A stretch of 49,014 nucleotides of DNA from an uncultured Verrucomicrobiota bacterium. Lineage in GTDB: Bacteria; Verrucomicrobiota; Verrucomicrobiia; Opitutales; Opitutaceae. The notes beneath the pieces were generated by a model. The model saw only the letters and a program-made list of their open reading frames with translations. It searched no databases and was not told the origin of the DNA. Positions within the stretch are counted from its first letter, which is position 1, and every line of letters begins with the position of its first letter. The position numbers were made by a program, and so were the translations under genes. Of the stretch, positions 15,638 through 24,441 are shown piece by piece. Location: positions 1 to 49,014 of the forward strand of contig CAJCBL010000277.1 in the NCBI GenBank assembly GCA_903960515.1. Direction: 5' to 3'.

Positions 15638-16618
15638 TCAGCCCAGGCCGAACTCGAGCTGGTTCTCCTTGCCGATGGCCCATGCCTCCACTCCCCGGGC
15701 ACGCAGGGTCTGGGCGAACTCGGCGGCGAAGCCGTGCACGGTGAGCACCCGGCGGGGTTGCACGCGCTCGACGAACTCGAGCAGTTCGGGGTAGTCCGCG
15801 TGGTCGGAGAGCGGGAAGGCGGCGTCGCAGGAAGTGCGGTACTTCGTGGAGGAGTCGACGGCCCAGCCGGTGATCATCGCGCTGCGGCGCGGGGCGATGC
15901 GGGCCAACCACGCCTGGTTGACCTGAGGTGGGGCGACGACGACATGGCCGGGGGCGGCGAGCGCGTCGAAGTCGCGGTAGGCGGGGAAGGTGAGGCCGAG
16001 TTGTTCGCACACCCGGGTGAGGCGCAGGATCTCAGGATGGAGCATCACCGGCAGTTCGGCGCCGGCGAGGCTGGCGAGGATCTCCTGGGCCTTGCCCAGG
16101 CTGTAACCGAAAAGTATGGGCACCGCCTTGGCCGCCAGCGTCTCGCGGCAGAAGGCGATGATGGCGGCGATCACCTCCTCGGCCGGGGGCATGCGGTACT
16201 TGGGCAGGCCGAAGGTTGTCTCCATGATGAGGACATCGGCGCGCGGGGTGGCGCAGACCTCGGCGGCGCGGCCGGGGCGCAGCTTGAAGTCGCCCGAGTA
16301 GAGCAGGCGGCCGTGCTCGGACTCGGCCAGGAACTGGGCGGAGCCGAGGATGTGCCCGGCGGGCACCAGCGTCACGCGGCAGCCGGGGGTGAGTTGGTGG
16401 GGGCGATCGAAGGGCAATGCGATGAGCTCGCGGCGGGCGGGTTGGCGGGCGTGTAGCAGCCGGGCGGTGGCGTCGGTGCAGAGGGTGAGCCGGTGCTTCG
16501 CCATGTGGTCGAAGTGGGCGTGGGAGATGAATCCGCACGAGGAGGGGCGGGGGGCGTCGAGCCACCAGTTGATCTGGGGCAGGTAGAGCCCCTGGCGCAG
16601 TTGCACATCCCACGGCAT
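15638..16618 (-). CDS. MBL-fold nuclease-like protein (CPSF/exonuclease type)
   Basis: The protein has 326 residues. Metallo-beta-lactamase landmarks of the nucleic-acid-processing branch are HAHFDH (33-38), PAGHILGSA, YSGDF, GYSLGKAQEI and SDHADY. AGHxLGSA and SDHADY are characteristic of CPSF73/SNM1-related and ligase-associated exonucleases. It is shorter than full beta-CASP proteins and no DNA ligase gene is next to it. It likely hydrolyses DNA or RNA ends in the cytoplasm. The start is ATG 16618, just ahead of the first strand; the longer frame adds 23 low-complexity residues. Confidence 0.82.
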   Translation of the reverse strand: MPWDVQLRQGLYLPQINWWLDAPRPSSCGFISHAHFDHMAKHRLTLCTDATARLLHARQPARRELIALPFDRPHQLTPGCRVTLVPAGHILGSAQFLAESEHGRLLYSGDFKLRPGRAAEVCATPRADVLIMETTFGLPKYRMPPAEEVIAAIIAFCRETLAAKAVPILFGYSLGKAQEILASLAGAELPVMLHPEILRLTRVCEQLGLTFPAYRDFDALAAPGHVVVAPPQVNQAWLARIAPRRSAMITGWAVDSSTKYRTSCDAAFPLSDHADYPELLEFVERVQPRRVLTVHGFAAEFAQTLRARGVEAWAIGKENQLEFGLG

Positions 16619-16683
16619 CGCGACAGCAAGTGGCCGAGCCGGGCCGCGGTCAAACGGCGAACGGGCCGCCGCCGCGGGCGGGG

Positions 16684-17622
16684 TCACGGGGCCGGCTTGA
16701 GTCCGGCGGCCAGGAGGGTTTCAAAGTGTGGGGCCTCGGGCTCGCGGGCGACCACGGCCACGTCGACCTGCACAAAGCCGGCCTTTTGGATGAAGCCGTG
16801 GAGGGCGCTCTCCTTGAAGCCCAGCCAGCGGTCGGCGTAGAGCTCGCGGGCTTTTTCGAAATCGTGGGCCTTGAGGTCGAGGACGATGAGCTGGCCACCC
16901 GGCTTGAGGATACGGAAGGCCTCCTCCACGGCGCGCTGCGGGTGCTCGGCGTGGTGTAGGGCCTGGCTGAGGATGGCGAGGTCGACGCTGGCGTCGCCCA
17001 AGGGGACTGTTTCGATGTCGCCCAGCAGGTAGCGGAGGTTTTCGAGCCCGTTGCGGCGGGCCAGGTCGGTGCCCACTTCGACCATACGAGGGGAGTTGTC
17101 CACACACCACACCTGCGCGGCGCGGCGGGCGAGCAACTGCGAGATCATGCCTTCGCCAGCACCCAGATCGGCCACCACGATGGAGGGCACCAGGCGCAGC
17201 GCGAGGTGGCCGATCGCCTCCCAGGAGCGGCCGGGGCAGTAGTTCTTGCCCAGGCGGCCGGCCACCAGGTTGAAGTATTCCTCCGACTGGCGGCGGCGGC
17301 GGGCGAGAATGCGGTCGAGATTGGCGCGGTCGTCGGCGGACTCGGGTTGGTCGGCGATGGTTTCGCAGGCGGTGCGCAGGAGGGTGAGTTGGCGCGGATC
17401 GATGCCGGGGCGTAGCGAGTAGTAGGCGCGTTTGCCGTCGCGGCGGTCGACCACGAAGCCGGCCTGGCGCAGCAGCGAGAGCTGCGAGGAGATGCGGGAC
17501 TGGGCCATATCCAAGATCTCCTGAATTTCGGCCACTGAGATCTCCTCCCGCAGCAGCAGGGCGAGCAGTCGCAGCCGAGTGGGGTCGGCGAGGATCTTGA
17601 GGGTGTCCCAGGGGGATTTCAT
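16684..17622 (-). CDS. ArsR-type regulator fused to SAM-dependent methyltransferase
   Basis: The protein has 312 residues. Residues 1-95 are a winged helix of the ArsR class (ILADPTRLRLLALLLREEISVAEI, then SRISSQLSLLRQAGFV as recognition helix and wing). Residues about 140-300 are a class I methyltransferase: VADLGAGEGMISQLL binds SAM, with LDLKAHDF and LKPGGQLIVLD following. In known examples of this fusion the protein controls methionine/SAM-cycle genes by sensing SAM or SAH; here no such genes are adjacent. The ATG overlaps the stop of a 32-codon upstream frame (17619-17717). It is divergent from a lipoprotein gene across 212 bases. Confidence 0.87.
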   Translation of the reverse strand: MKSPWDTLKILADPTRLRLLALLLREEISVAEIQEILDMAQSRISSQLSLLRQAGFVVDRRDGKRAYYSLRPGIDPRQLTLLRTACETIADQPESADDRANLDRILARRRRQSEEYFNLVAGRLGKNYCPGRSWEAIGHLALRLVPSIVVADLGAGEGMISQLLARRAAQVWCVDNSPRMVEVGTDLARRNGLENLRYLLGDIETVPLGDASVDLAILSQALHHAEHPQRAVEEAFRILKPGGQLIVLDLKAHDFEKARELYADRWLGFKESALHGFIQKAGFVQVDVAVVAREPEAPHFETLLAAGLKPAP

Positions 17623-17717
17623 CGCCTGGGGATTTGGCACGGAAGTCGGGGCGATTGCACGACCGAATCCGCCGGAGCGCCGGAGTAGTGGAAATCTGAC
17701 CGCGGTAGAAGTCGCAT
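17619..17717 (-). CDS. Possible 32-residue leader peptide upstream of the ArsR-methyltransferase
   Basis: An ATG at 17717 opens 32 codons that end in TGA overlapping the ArsR-methyltransferase start as ATGA. GGAGGA lies about 13 bases before the ATG, which is rather far. The peptide is basic and Pro-rich with no recognised motif. It could couple translation to the regulator or be chance. Confidence 0.25.
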   Translation of the reverse strand: MRLLPRSDFHYSGAPADSVVQSPRLPCQIPRR

Positions 17718-17834
17718 CTTTTTGTTTATTTCCTCCGGGGAAGCAGCAAAGCTTCCAATAACCTTTGCCTGAAATATGGCTAGGGTGGCCGCATTTCATC
17801 CTCATCGCAGTCCCTTCAAATCCCTAATCAGCTA

Positions 17835-18566
17835 ATGAAAAGCACTGTTCTAGTCTTCGGTGTCAGCCTTGGCGCTCTTTTGATCGCCGGTTGCTCGACG
17901 GCCCCCCAAACAAAGGCAGCTCCCGCCCCCGCCCACACGGCCGCTCCAGCAGCCCTCTCCGAGCCGGTCGCCACTTCCGCGGCACCGATCATGCAGTCTG
18001 CTGCGGCGCCGGAGATCCCGGTCGCCATCAGCCCGGCGGCCGCTGCGGTGGTCGAGCGTTTTACCCAGGGGACAGGCGATACTCTCCAACACGAAAAAGC
18101 GGAGACCACTGGTTTCCCTGCTGCCTTGGCCACCTTGCAGGCAGGAGTGGCGGCGCCGGGCGTGGATAAGATCCAGAGTAACCGCAGCCAGCCTCCGACT
18201 CGCGGCCTGACCGCCGACGGCCGTTCGGCCGAACTGGTGGAGCGCGACTGGAGCGGAGTGGTCCTGGTGCCGGTGATCGCCCAGGTCTCCAAGGCCTATA
18301 CGGCCGGAGTGAGGTTGACGGCCATCGAGGCGCATCCGCTCAATGACGGTCGGGTGCGCGTTTGGACGCGGGTGCGCAACATCACCGGAACGGCGATTGC
18401 GGCCGAGGTGGCCTGCACCTTCCGCATGCAAGGGGCTTCCGATATGTCGATGCCGAGGTTCTATTTCTTGCAGCTTCCCGCTGGTGAATTTCGCGATGTG
18501 TTCTTTGTCTGCGGCGCAGGCGAGATCAACAACTACACGGTGCTGGTTCGCAGCTCTGGTCGATGA
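17835..18566 (+). CDS. Lipoprotein, DUF1425/YcfL-like
   Basis: The protein has 243 residues. The signal peptide ends in a clear lipobox, LIAGC, with Cys at about residue 20. There follows an Ala/Pro-rich linker of about 90 residues and a C-terminal beta domain (about 130-243) with VRVWTRVRNITG and the YFLQLPAGEF turn, resembling the DUF1425 fold of YcfL-type lipoproteins. It is probably anchored in the outer membrane. The role is unknown. It is transcribed alone, with a strong terminator downstream. Confidence 0.82.
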   Translation: MKSTVLVFGVSLGALLIAGCSTAPQTKAAPAPAHTAAPAALSEPVATSAAPIMQSAAAPEIPVAISPAAAAVVERFTQGTGDTLQHEKAETTGFPAALATLQAGVAAPGVDKIQSNRSQPPTRGLTADGRSAELVERDWSGVVLVPVIAQVSKAYTAGVRLTAIEAHPLNDGRVRVWTRVRNITGTAIAAEVACTFRMQGASDMSMPRFYFLQLPAGEFRDVFFVCGAGEINNYTVLVRSSGR

Positions 18567-18655
18567 CCGGCTGACGGGCCCGGTCGGAAGCCGGACCTGC
18601 TGAGAGAGGGCGCGAGTGGCGCCCACCCGAGAGCATCCAGCATTTCCCTCCATAT

Positions 18656-18691
18656 AGGCGGCCGCCCCGAATCGGGGGCGGCCGCCTTTTA
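18656..18691 (+). terminator. Terminator of the lipoprotein gene
   Basis: There is a perfect 13-bp GC-rich stem (18656-18668 with 18675-18687) around a 6-base loop, followed by TTTTATTT on the plus strand. Confidence 0.9.
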
Positions 18692-19020
18692 TTTGCGAAG
18701 CAGCGCGGGGCGGACTGCGAGCAGCCTGGCTCAGCCGCAAGAAGGCAGCTCGACTGCAGTATCGCTCTGATCGGTTCTCCAGCGGTGGTGTAGTGGCGTC
18801 GCGGCGCTTCGCTAACGCAGAGCGATGATGAACGCGGAACTCAAACAGACTGAGCCCGGAGCGGGTAGTGAGTAGTGCGTAGCCCTCCGGTATCAGCCTT
18901 CCGGGTTCGGCACTCTGCCTTCTGCACTCTTCATTTTTCGTTAGGCCCGCCGCCTACGTCTCGGTCGCCCCGGGTACGGATGCACGGTGCGACCCCACAA
19001 TCGGGCTGCCTGGCGACGGC
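18692..19020. other. Intergenic region with a degenerate short-tandem motif
   Basis: There is no gene. At about 18895-18938 lies a run of the related words TTCGGCACTC, TGCCTTC and TGCACTCTTC. This CATTCCGC/CACTCTGC-like microrepeat style is seen in several Verrucomicrobia-Planctomycetes genomes. The rest has no feature I can support. Confidence 0.4.
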
Positions 19021-20187
19021 TCAGAACGAAGCCAGCATCTTCTGCAGGTCGACGTGCTCCATGACCAGCCGCTTGATGATCGGGATCTTGTCGGCGTCAT
19101 GGGGCTGGGTCTTGATCGTCATGCTGTTGATCTTGGAGGCCACGGCGTAGGCCTCGCTGTCGACGGCGACCACGGGGATGGGCGTCTGTGAGAGCAGTTC
19201 GAGCACGCTGGGATGGGGGAGGGACTGGCCGGTGAGCACGATGCCGGATACCACTTTGCGGCTGGAAAGGCCCGCGGTGGACATCGCGGCAAAGAGGATG
19301 TCGTCGCGATCGCCGGGGGTGACGAGCAGCACTCCGGGCTGGAGGATGTCGACAACGCCCTTCGCGGTCATAGCGCCGATGACTACATTTTCGATACGCT
19401 CGTGGGCCCCGGTGGCGCGGCCGTTGAGCCAGCGCCCGCCGATCTCCTCGACGATCTGGGAAAGATTGGGCGAGGTGAGGGCTTTGCGGATCGGGAGCAC
19501 TCCGAGCAGCGGCACGCCGAGGCGGGCGAGTCCGCGGCCTGCGTACTCGGCGATGAAGGCGAGCTTGTCGGGTTCGACCTTGTTGACGATGGCCCCGATG
19601 ACCTCGACGCCTTCGCGGTCGAAGAGTGCCTTGTTCATCGCGATCTCGTCGATGGGGCGGCCGATGCCGCCGGAGGACACGAGGATGACCTTGGCGTCGA
19701 GCAGGCGGGCCACGCGGGCGTTGGAGAGGTCGAATACGGAACCCACCCCGGCGTGGCCGGTGCCTTCGATCAGGGTGAAATCCTTCTCCCAGGAGACGCG
19801 GTCGAAGGCGCGGCAAATGCGGTCGACCAGGACGGGGAGAGTGCCGGTGGGGTCGGCGAGGTAGCGGCGGGTGAACTTCGCGTCGACGGCCACCGGGCTC
19901 ATGCTCTCGATGGGGACCTGAACGTGGTAGATGGTGTCCAGCAGCACGGAGTCCTCGTCGATCTGGTGGCCCTCGACCTCCACGAAGCGCTGGCCCACGG
20001 GCTTGATGAAGCCGACACGAGGATACAGAGATTGCAATGCGGCGAAGAGGCCCAGGCAGGTGGTGGTCTTGCCCTCGTTCATCCGTGTGCCGGCCACGAA
20101 GATACGCTTTGTGCGGACGTTTGTGGGTTTTTCCAGGAGGCCGGCGGGGGCCTCTCGGAAGCTGTCGGGCATGGCGGTGGTGGGCAT
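19021..20187 (-). CDS. Pta-type regulatory protein: BioD-like P-loop plus DRTGG domain
   Basis: The protein has 388 residues. It corresponds to the N-terminal half of long phosphate acetyltransferases (E. coli type). A dethiobiotin-synthetase-like P-loop domain has FVAGTRMNEGKTTTCLGLF (Walker A) and VILVSSGGIGRPIDEIAMN. A DRTGG domain (about 220-340) includes ENVVIGAM and VLLVTPGDRDDI. The catalytic PTA_PTB domain is absent and is encoded by the gene immediately upstream (47 bases). It probably acts as a separate regulatory or scaffold subunit for that enzyme. Two possible starts lie five codons apart (20187, 20172). Confidence 0.85.
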   Translation of the reverse strand: MPTTAMPDSFREAPAGLLEKPTNVRTKRIFVAGTRMNEGKTTTCLGLFAALQSLYPRVGFIKPVGQRFVEVEGHQIDEDSVLLDTIYHVQVPIESMSPVAVDAKFTRRYLADPTGTLPVLVDRICRAFDRVSWEKDFTLIEGTGHAGVGSVFDLSNARVARLLDAKVILVSSGGIGRPIDEIAMNKALFDREGVEVIGAIVNKVEPDKLAFIAEYAGRGLARLGVPLLGVLPIRKALTSPNLSQIVEEIGGRWLNGRATGAHERIENVVIGAMTAKGVVDILQPGVLLVTPGDRDDILFAAMSTAGLSSRKVVSGIVLTGQSLPHPSVLELLSQTPIPVVAVDSEAYAVASKINSMTIKTQPHDADKIPIIKRLVMEHVDLQKMLASF

Positions 20188-20233
20188 GGGGCGGGGACGA
20201 GTGGCGGGGCTGGCGGACTGGACTTCTGGGCCT

Positions 20234-21265
20234 TCAGTCGTGGCCGTAGAGGAGGTTGTGGCTGATGGCCTGGACTCCGACGATGGCGGCGGCGCCGAAG
20301 ACGTCGTGGGCGCTGGAGCCGCGGCTGATCTCGGCGGCGGGGCGTGAAAGACCGGTGACGATCTGGCCGAAGGCGTTGGCCCCGGCCAAGACCTGGATGA
20401 GCTTGAAGGCGATGTTGCCGGAGTTGAGGTCGGGGAAGATGAGCACGTTGGCCCGGCCACCCACGCCGCCGCCTACTTTCTTCATCTCTGCGGTGCGGGG
20501 GTCCAGGGCGGCGTCGACCTGCATCTCGCCGTCGATCTCGATGGGGAACTTCTGCTCGGGGATTTTGGCGCGGGCCAGTTCGGTGGCCGCGCGCATCTTG
20601 AGCACGGAAGGGTGCGAGGAGGAGCCGTGGCTGGAGTAGCTGAGCAGGGCCACCCGGGGAGTGTCGTTGGTGAGGTGATGGGCGATACGCGCGGCGGTGA
20701 TTGCGATGTCGGCGAGTTGCTCGGCGGTGGGGTCGGGGATTACGCCGCAGTCGCCCAGGAAGAGAGCGCCGTCGAGGCCGATCTTGTTCTCGTCGAAATC
20801 GAGGACCATGACCGAGGAGGCGGTGTTGACGCCCTCCTGCATGGGGAGGATCTGGAAGAGAGGGCGCAGGGCGCTGGAGGCGGTGACGGTGGCCCCGCCG
20901 ATGAGCGCGTCGGCCTGGGCGGTGGCGAGCATCATCGTGGCGTAGTAGCCGGGGTCGGTCATGATCATGCGTGCCTCGGCCAAGTGGAGACCGCGGTCCT
21001 TGCGCAGTTCGTAGAAGCGCTGGGAGAACTCGTCGAAGTCGGCCGAGCGTGCCGGGTCGATGAGGCGCATGCCCTGCAGGGAGATGTCGAGGCGGGCGGC
21101 GGCGTCCTTGATGAGGCCGCGGTCGCCCAGGAGGATCGGCGCCCCCATGCGCCGGGTGACGATCTGGCGGGCGGCTTGGAGCACGCGAGGATCGCCGCCC
21201 TCCGGAAACACGAAGCGTTTCGGGTGGCGTTGGAGTTTTTCGACAAGCCGGGGAATAAGCGGCAT
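20234..21265 (-). CDS. pta: Phosphate acetyltransferase, catalytic domain only
   Basis: The protein has 343 residues. It transfers acetyl between CoA and phosphate, linking acetyl-CoA to acetyl phosphate and acetate. Family landmarks are FVFPEGGDPRVLQAA, ADALIGGATVTASSALRP, FLGDCGVIPDPTAEQLADIA, LSYSSHGSSS, and the closing NVLIFPDLNSGNIAFKL and GLSRPAAEISRGSSA motifs. It is the short form of the enzyme; the BioD/DRTGG regulatory half follows as a separate gene, in the opposite order to the fused protein. No acetate kinase gene is in the window. Confidence 0.95.
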   Translation of the reverse strand: MPLIPRLVEKLQRHPKRFVFPEGGDPRVLQAARQIVTRRMGAPILLGDRGLIKDAAARLDISLQGMRLIDPARSADFDEFSQRFYELRKDRGLHLAEARMIMTDPGYYATMMLATAQADALIGGATVTASSALRPLFQILPMQEGVNTASSVMVLDFDENKIGLDGALFLGDCGVIPDPTAEQLADIAITAARIAHHLTNDTPRVALLSYSSHGSSSHPSVLKMRAATELARAKIPEQKFPIEIDGEMQVDAALDPRTAEMKKVGGGVGGRANVLIFPDLNSGNIAFKLIQVLAGANAFGQIVTGLSRPAAEISRGSSAHDVFGAAAIVGVQAISHNLLYGHD

Positions 21266-21453
21266 GGAGCGGGGAGGCTGCGGATGGGCTCCCCGGCGGT
21301 CAATGCCCGACGATGGGTACCCGGCGCAGCGTTTTGGATGCGCTCCTGCGCCTCGTGGGCTCCGTTCATGTGGATACGGCGGATGCCGGCCAGGGCATGC
21401 AGATCAGCCCGGCTGGCGAAAACTTCGCATTGTAGGCGGCGGCGGGTTCGGGC

Positions 21454-22734
21454 ATGGGGTTGCCCCCTCCCATGAGCGTATCCTGCCGCCACTCCTTCTC
21501 CGCCCTCGGGCAACGCGCCACGCCGCCGATCATCGCGCGGTTGATGACGGCTGCTCTGGAGAACCCGCGGCTGCTCTCGCTGGCTGCCGGATTCACCGAC
21601 AACGCCACTCTTCCAGTCGAGACCTTCGGCGAGGCTGTGGCCGCCCTCACTGCGCCGGGCGCTTCGCCAGAGCTTCTCCAATACGGCACAAACCAGGGCC
21701 GGCCGCGCCTGCGCCAGTTGCTGGCGGAGCGCTTGGCCAGGGAGGAGGGGCATGATCCCAGTTGGGCCGAGGCGGGCCGTTTGCTGGTGACCAACGGCTC
21801 GCAGCAGGCGCTCTACCTGGCGATGCAGGTGCTCTGCGATCCCGGCGACATCGTGCTGGTGGACCGGCCGAGCTATTTCGTGTTTCTTGAGATGCTGCGC
21901 GGGCTGGGCCTGGAGGCGCGTTCGCTGCCGGTGGGCGCCGATGGCCGGCTCGATCTTGCGGCACTCGATGCGAAGCTGACCGCCTGGCAGCGCACGGGCG
22001 ATACGGCGAGAATCAAGGCCGTCTATCTCGTGGGGTATTTCTCCAATCCGTCGGGACGCTCGCTCGAGGTTGATGAAAAGCGCGGTCTCGCCCGGTTGCT
22101 CTCCGCCCACCGGCTGGTGGTTCCCACGATCGAGGACGCCGCCTACCGCCAGATGGCTTTCGATGGCAGTGCGGGGGCACCGAGCGTGCTAGCCTTGGAG
22201 GAGTGGTCGGCCTTCCCCCGGCTTTACGCGGGCACGCTCACCAAGCCGTTCGCGACTGGGCTCAAGGTGGGGTACGGCTATTGCACCGACGACGAGTGGC
22301 GATCGCGGATGTTGCACGTGAAAGGGCATCAGGACTTCGGGTCGGCCAATCTCAACCAGGCCGTGCTGGAGCGGGTGCTTGGCGACGGCTCGTTTGACCG
22401 GCATCTCGGGCGTATCCGGCCGGCCTATGCCCGCAAGATGCAGGTGCTGCATGCCGCCCTGGTCGAGGGTGGTTTGCAGCGGCTCGGCTGGTCGTGGGCG
22501 CAGCCCCAGGGAGGGCTCTACCTCTGGCTTCAGGCTCCGGCAGACGCCGACCTCGGGCTGGATACGGCGTTCTATCGCGCCTGCGTGGGGGCCGGGGTGC
22601 TCTATGTGCCGGGCGAGCTTTGCTATGGCGACGTGCCGGCGAAGAATACGGCGCGCCTCACCTTCGGCGTCCTGGCCGAGGAGGATTTGCGCGAGGCGGC
22701 TCGACGTTTCTGCTACGTGGCCGCAGGGAGCTGA
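21454..22734 (+). CDS. PLP-dependent aminotransferase, class I/II (MocR/LysN-like catalytic domain)
   Basis: The protein has 426 residues (420 if the second ATG at 21472 is used). It is a fold-type I aminotransferase. LLQYGTNQGRPRLRQLLAERL is the substrate-entry region, VTNGSQQALYLAMQVL the cofactor phosphate region, VDRPSYFVFLEML and YFSNPSGRSL (Asn to PLP) follow, and the Schiff-base Lys is about K264 in GTLTKPFATGLKVGY. The layout matches 2-aminoadipate/aromatic aminotransferases related to MocR C-terminal domains, but there is no GntR DNA-binding domain. The amino acid is not deducible. It stands alone and is divergent from pta. Confidence 0.87.
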   Translation: MGLPPPMSVSCRHSFSALGQRATPPIIARLMTAALENPRLLSLAAGFTDNATLPVETFGEAVAALTAPGASPELLQYGTNQGRPRLRQLLAERLAREEGHDPSWAEAGRLLVTNGSQQALYLAMQVLCDPGDIVLVDRPSYFVFLEMLRGLGLEARSLPVGADGRLDLAALDAKLTAWQRTGDTARIKAVYLVGYFSNPSGRSLEVDEKRGLARLLSAHRLVVPTIEDAAYRQMAFDGSAGAPSVLALEEWSAFPRLYAGTLTKPFATGLKVGYGYCTDDEWRSRMLHVKGHQDFGSANLNQAVLERVLGDGSFDRHLGRIRPAYARKMQVLHAALVEGGLQRLGWSWAQPQGGLYLWLQAPADADLGLDTAFYRACVGAGVLYVPGELCYGDVPAKNTARLTFGVLAEEDLREAARRFCYVAAGS

Positions 22735-22792
22735 ACCGCGGCGCGGACTGATCTCCTCCGCACGAGGTGAGCGGGGCGACGCCGGGGCCGAA

Positions 22793-23380
22793 TCATTGGC
22801 CGCGCTGGTCGGGGCGAATGAAATCGGAATTGTCCCGAAGGTCGGTGACGAGAGCAAACAGGTGGAGACCAACTTTCTCCAAGACCGGCCGGATCAATGA
22901 TTCCATGACCTTGGTGTTGATCTCGCGCTCGTTGGTGAGGAAGGCCTTGCCGGTGGGCGATTTGAGGAAGGCGAGTACTCCATCGAGCTGCTCCTGTGTG
23001 TAGTGCTCGCGGTAGAATCGGAGCACCTGGGGCTCCAGTTTTGTCCAAGCCAGCTCCTTCTGAATGAGGGCGCCTACGTTGGTTTTGCATCTCTCGATCG
23101 CCGCCTTCTGCGGGGGATTGAGCGGCATGCCGTACGGGTCGGTGGTGCCGATGGTGGCTTGCTTGAGTTGAACTTCGCATTGGGCAAGAGAGTCGGTGAA
23201 CTCCCTCATCGCACCGGTGATGCCGATCAGTTCGTGGATGGACGCGTCGCAGGCCGGTCCGGTGGCGGGCTTCACGGCCGGTGTATTGGGATCCGTGGCG
23301 TGGGCGGTCTTCTTGGCGGGCTCTTTGGCGGCGAAGGCGGTGGTGCAGGCCAGGGCGAGGAGGACGACGAGGGGTTTCAT
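22793..23380 (-). CDS. Secreted DUF2059-family protein
   Basis: The protein has 195 residues. The signal peptide is M1 to about A18 (VVLLALACTTAFA). The C-terminal half carries the DUF2059 signature: FYREHYTQEQLDGVLAFLKSP followed by TGKAFL and a long helix. Two Cys in the middle helices (CEVQ and RCKT) may pair. The domain is periplasmic, helical and of unknown biochemical role. The start is ATG 23380. It is convergent with the aminotransferase gene, 58 bases apart. Confidence 0.83.
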   Translation of the reverse strand: MKPLVVLLALACTTAFAAKEPAKKTAHATDPNTPAVKPATGPACDASIHELIGITGAMREFTDSLAQCEVQLKQATIGTTDPYGMPLNPPQKAAIERCKTNVGALIQKELAWTKLEPQVLRFYREHYTQEQLDGVLAFLKSPTGKAFLTNEREINTKVMESLIRPVLEKVGLHLFALVTDLRDNSDFIRPDQRGQ

Positions 23381-23516
23381 TTCACGGGGTATGCGGGGTG
23401 GGCAAGGGGAGGGGGATGGCCAAGCGTGGTGGGTTTTCCGGACGATGCCCAGCGGAAGTTCTTCCGTGGGTGCTCGGCGGGGAACGAGGCGTGGCAAACT
23501 GGGAGGTTGCGGGCGC

Positions 23517-23546
23517 AAAAAAGGGCGCCGCAGATTTGCGGCGCCC
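23517..23546 (-). terminator. Terminator of the cyclophilin gene
   Basis: There is a perfect 10-bp stem (23523-23532 with 23537-23546) around a 4-base loop, followed on the minus strand by six T. It lies 31 bases past the cyclophilin stop. Confidence 0.9.
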
Positions 23547-23577
23547 GGGAGATGATTCGGAAGTGTTAGGAAGGTGA

Positions 23578-24090
23578 TTACTCCGCGACGATCTTGACCG
23601 ACTTCACGCCGAGACGCGCGCTGGGCGTGCTCTTCTCGCCGCCGTTGCCGGAGGTCACCGGGGAGGTGGCGATCTTCTCCAGCACGTCGTCGCCGGCGGC
23701 CAATTTGCCAAAGGCGGTGTACTGGCGGTCGAGGAATTTGGCGTCGCCGTGGCAGATGAAGAACTGGCAGCCGGCGGAGTCGGGGCTGGCGGAGCGAGCC
23801 ATCGAGATCACGCCGCGCACATGCGGACGGTCGTTGAACTCCGCCTTCACCTTGTAGCCAGGGTCGCCGGTGCCGGGGATGCCCTTGGCGCCTTCTTTGG
23901 TGTTCGGGCAGCCGCCTTGGATCATGAAGCCTTTGATCACGCGGTGAAACGCCGTGCCGTCATAGAAACCGCCTGTGGCGAGCTTCTTGAAGTTTTCGAC
24001 GGTCTTGGGAGCGACCTCGGGCCAGAACTCGATCTTGATGTCTCCGTGGTCGGTGCTGATCACGGCATATTCTTTTGTGGTGGACGACAT
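23578..24090 (-). CDS. Cyclophilin-type peptidyl-prolyl cis-trans isomerase
   Basis: The protein has 170 residues and no signal peptide, so it is probably cytoplasmic (PpiB-like). It catalyses proline isomerisation during folding. It has the cyclophilin motifs FHRVIKGFMIQGG (catalytic Arg and Phe/Met/Gln pocket), GVISMARSASPDSAGCQFFI and KFLDRQYTAFGKL. The Trp that binds cyclosporin in human CypA is replaced by R-Q-Y here, usual for bacterial forms. It is a single-gene unit ending in its own terminator. Confidence 0.94.
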   Translation of the reverse strand: MSSTTKEYAVISTDHGDIKIEFWPEVAPKTVENFKKLATGGFYDGTAFHRVIKGFMIQGGCPNTKEGAKGIPGTGDPGYKVKAEFNDRPHVRGVISMARSASPDSAGCQFFICHGDAKFLDRQYTAFGKLAAGDDVLEKIATSPVTSGNGGEKSTPSARLGVKSVKIVAE

Positions 24091-24441
24091 GGGAGGTGAG
24101 GGAAGCGGCGGCGGTTTGAGCGCGCAAGGCGCGAATCACCGTCGATCACTTGGCTGCCCGGTTGGGAGCGACGCCTGAAAGCTTCGGCAGGCAGGCGAAC
24201 CCCGCCCAAGGACCAAGTTCGTGTCTAGTGAAAGGGCATCGGATACGGAGGCGGGCAGCGAGCGGTTCCCGCTCCACCTGATACCCGCCGGGGGCGCTCA
24301 AAGGGCCACTGGGGGTAGTAACCGGAAGTTGAAGCCAAGCCCAGACTGCGGCCCTGGGTTTTCGCAGATGCCAAGAGCTTCGTGCTTTGGGCGCCGCCGC
24401 CACGTAGCCTGATCTTGGGTGCGCAGGGCTTCTGCTGCGGG
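24091..24441. other. Gap with no supported gene
   Basis: The 351 bases between the cyclophilin start and the TPR gene end hold only a 5-bp hairpin near 24163-24182 and short open frames without domains. The cyclophilin promoter should lie in its left part; no convincing boxes were seen. Confidence 0.4.

Noticed and set aside
15638-16618. Ligase-associated exonuclease of a two-gene DNA repair unit
   Set aside because: The MBL motifs fit the broad nuclease branch, but there is no DNA ligase gene beside it and the N-terminal segment differs from that subfamily, so only a general nuclease-like call is made.
17623-17834. SAM/SAH riboswitch upstream of the ArsR-methyltransferase
   Set aside because: I looked for the conserved helices and signature bases and could not place them. 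A covariance-model search would decide.
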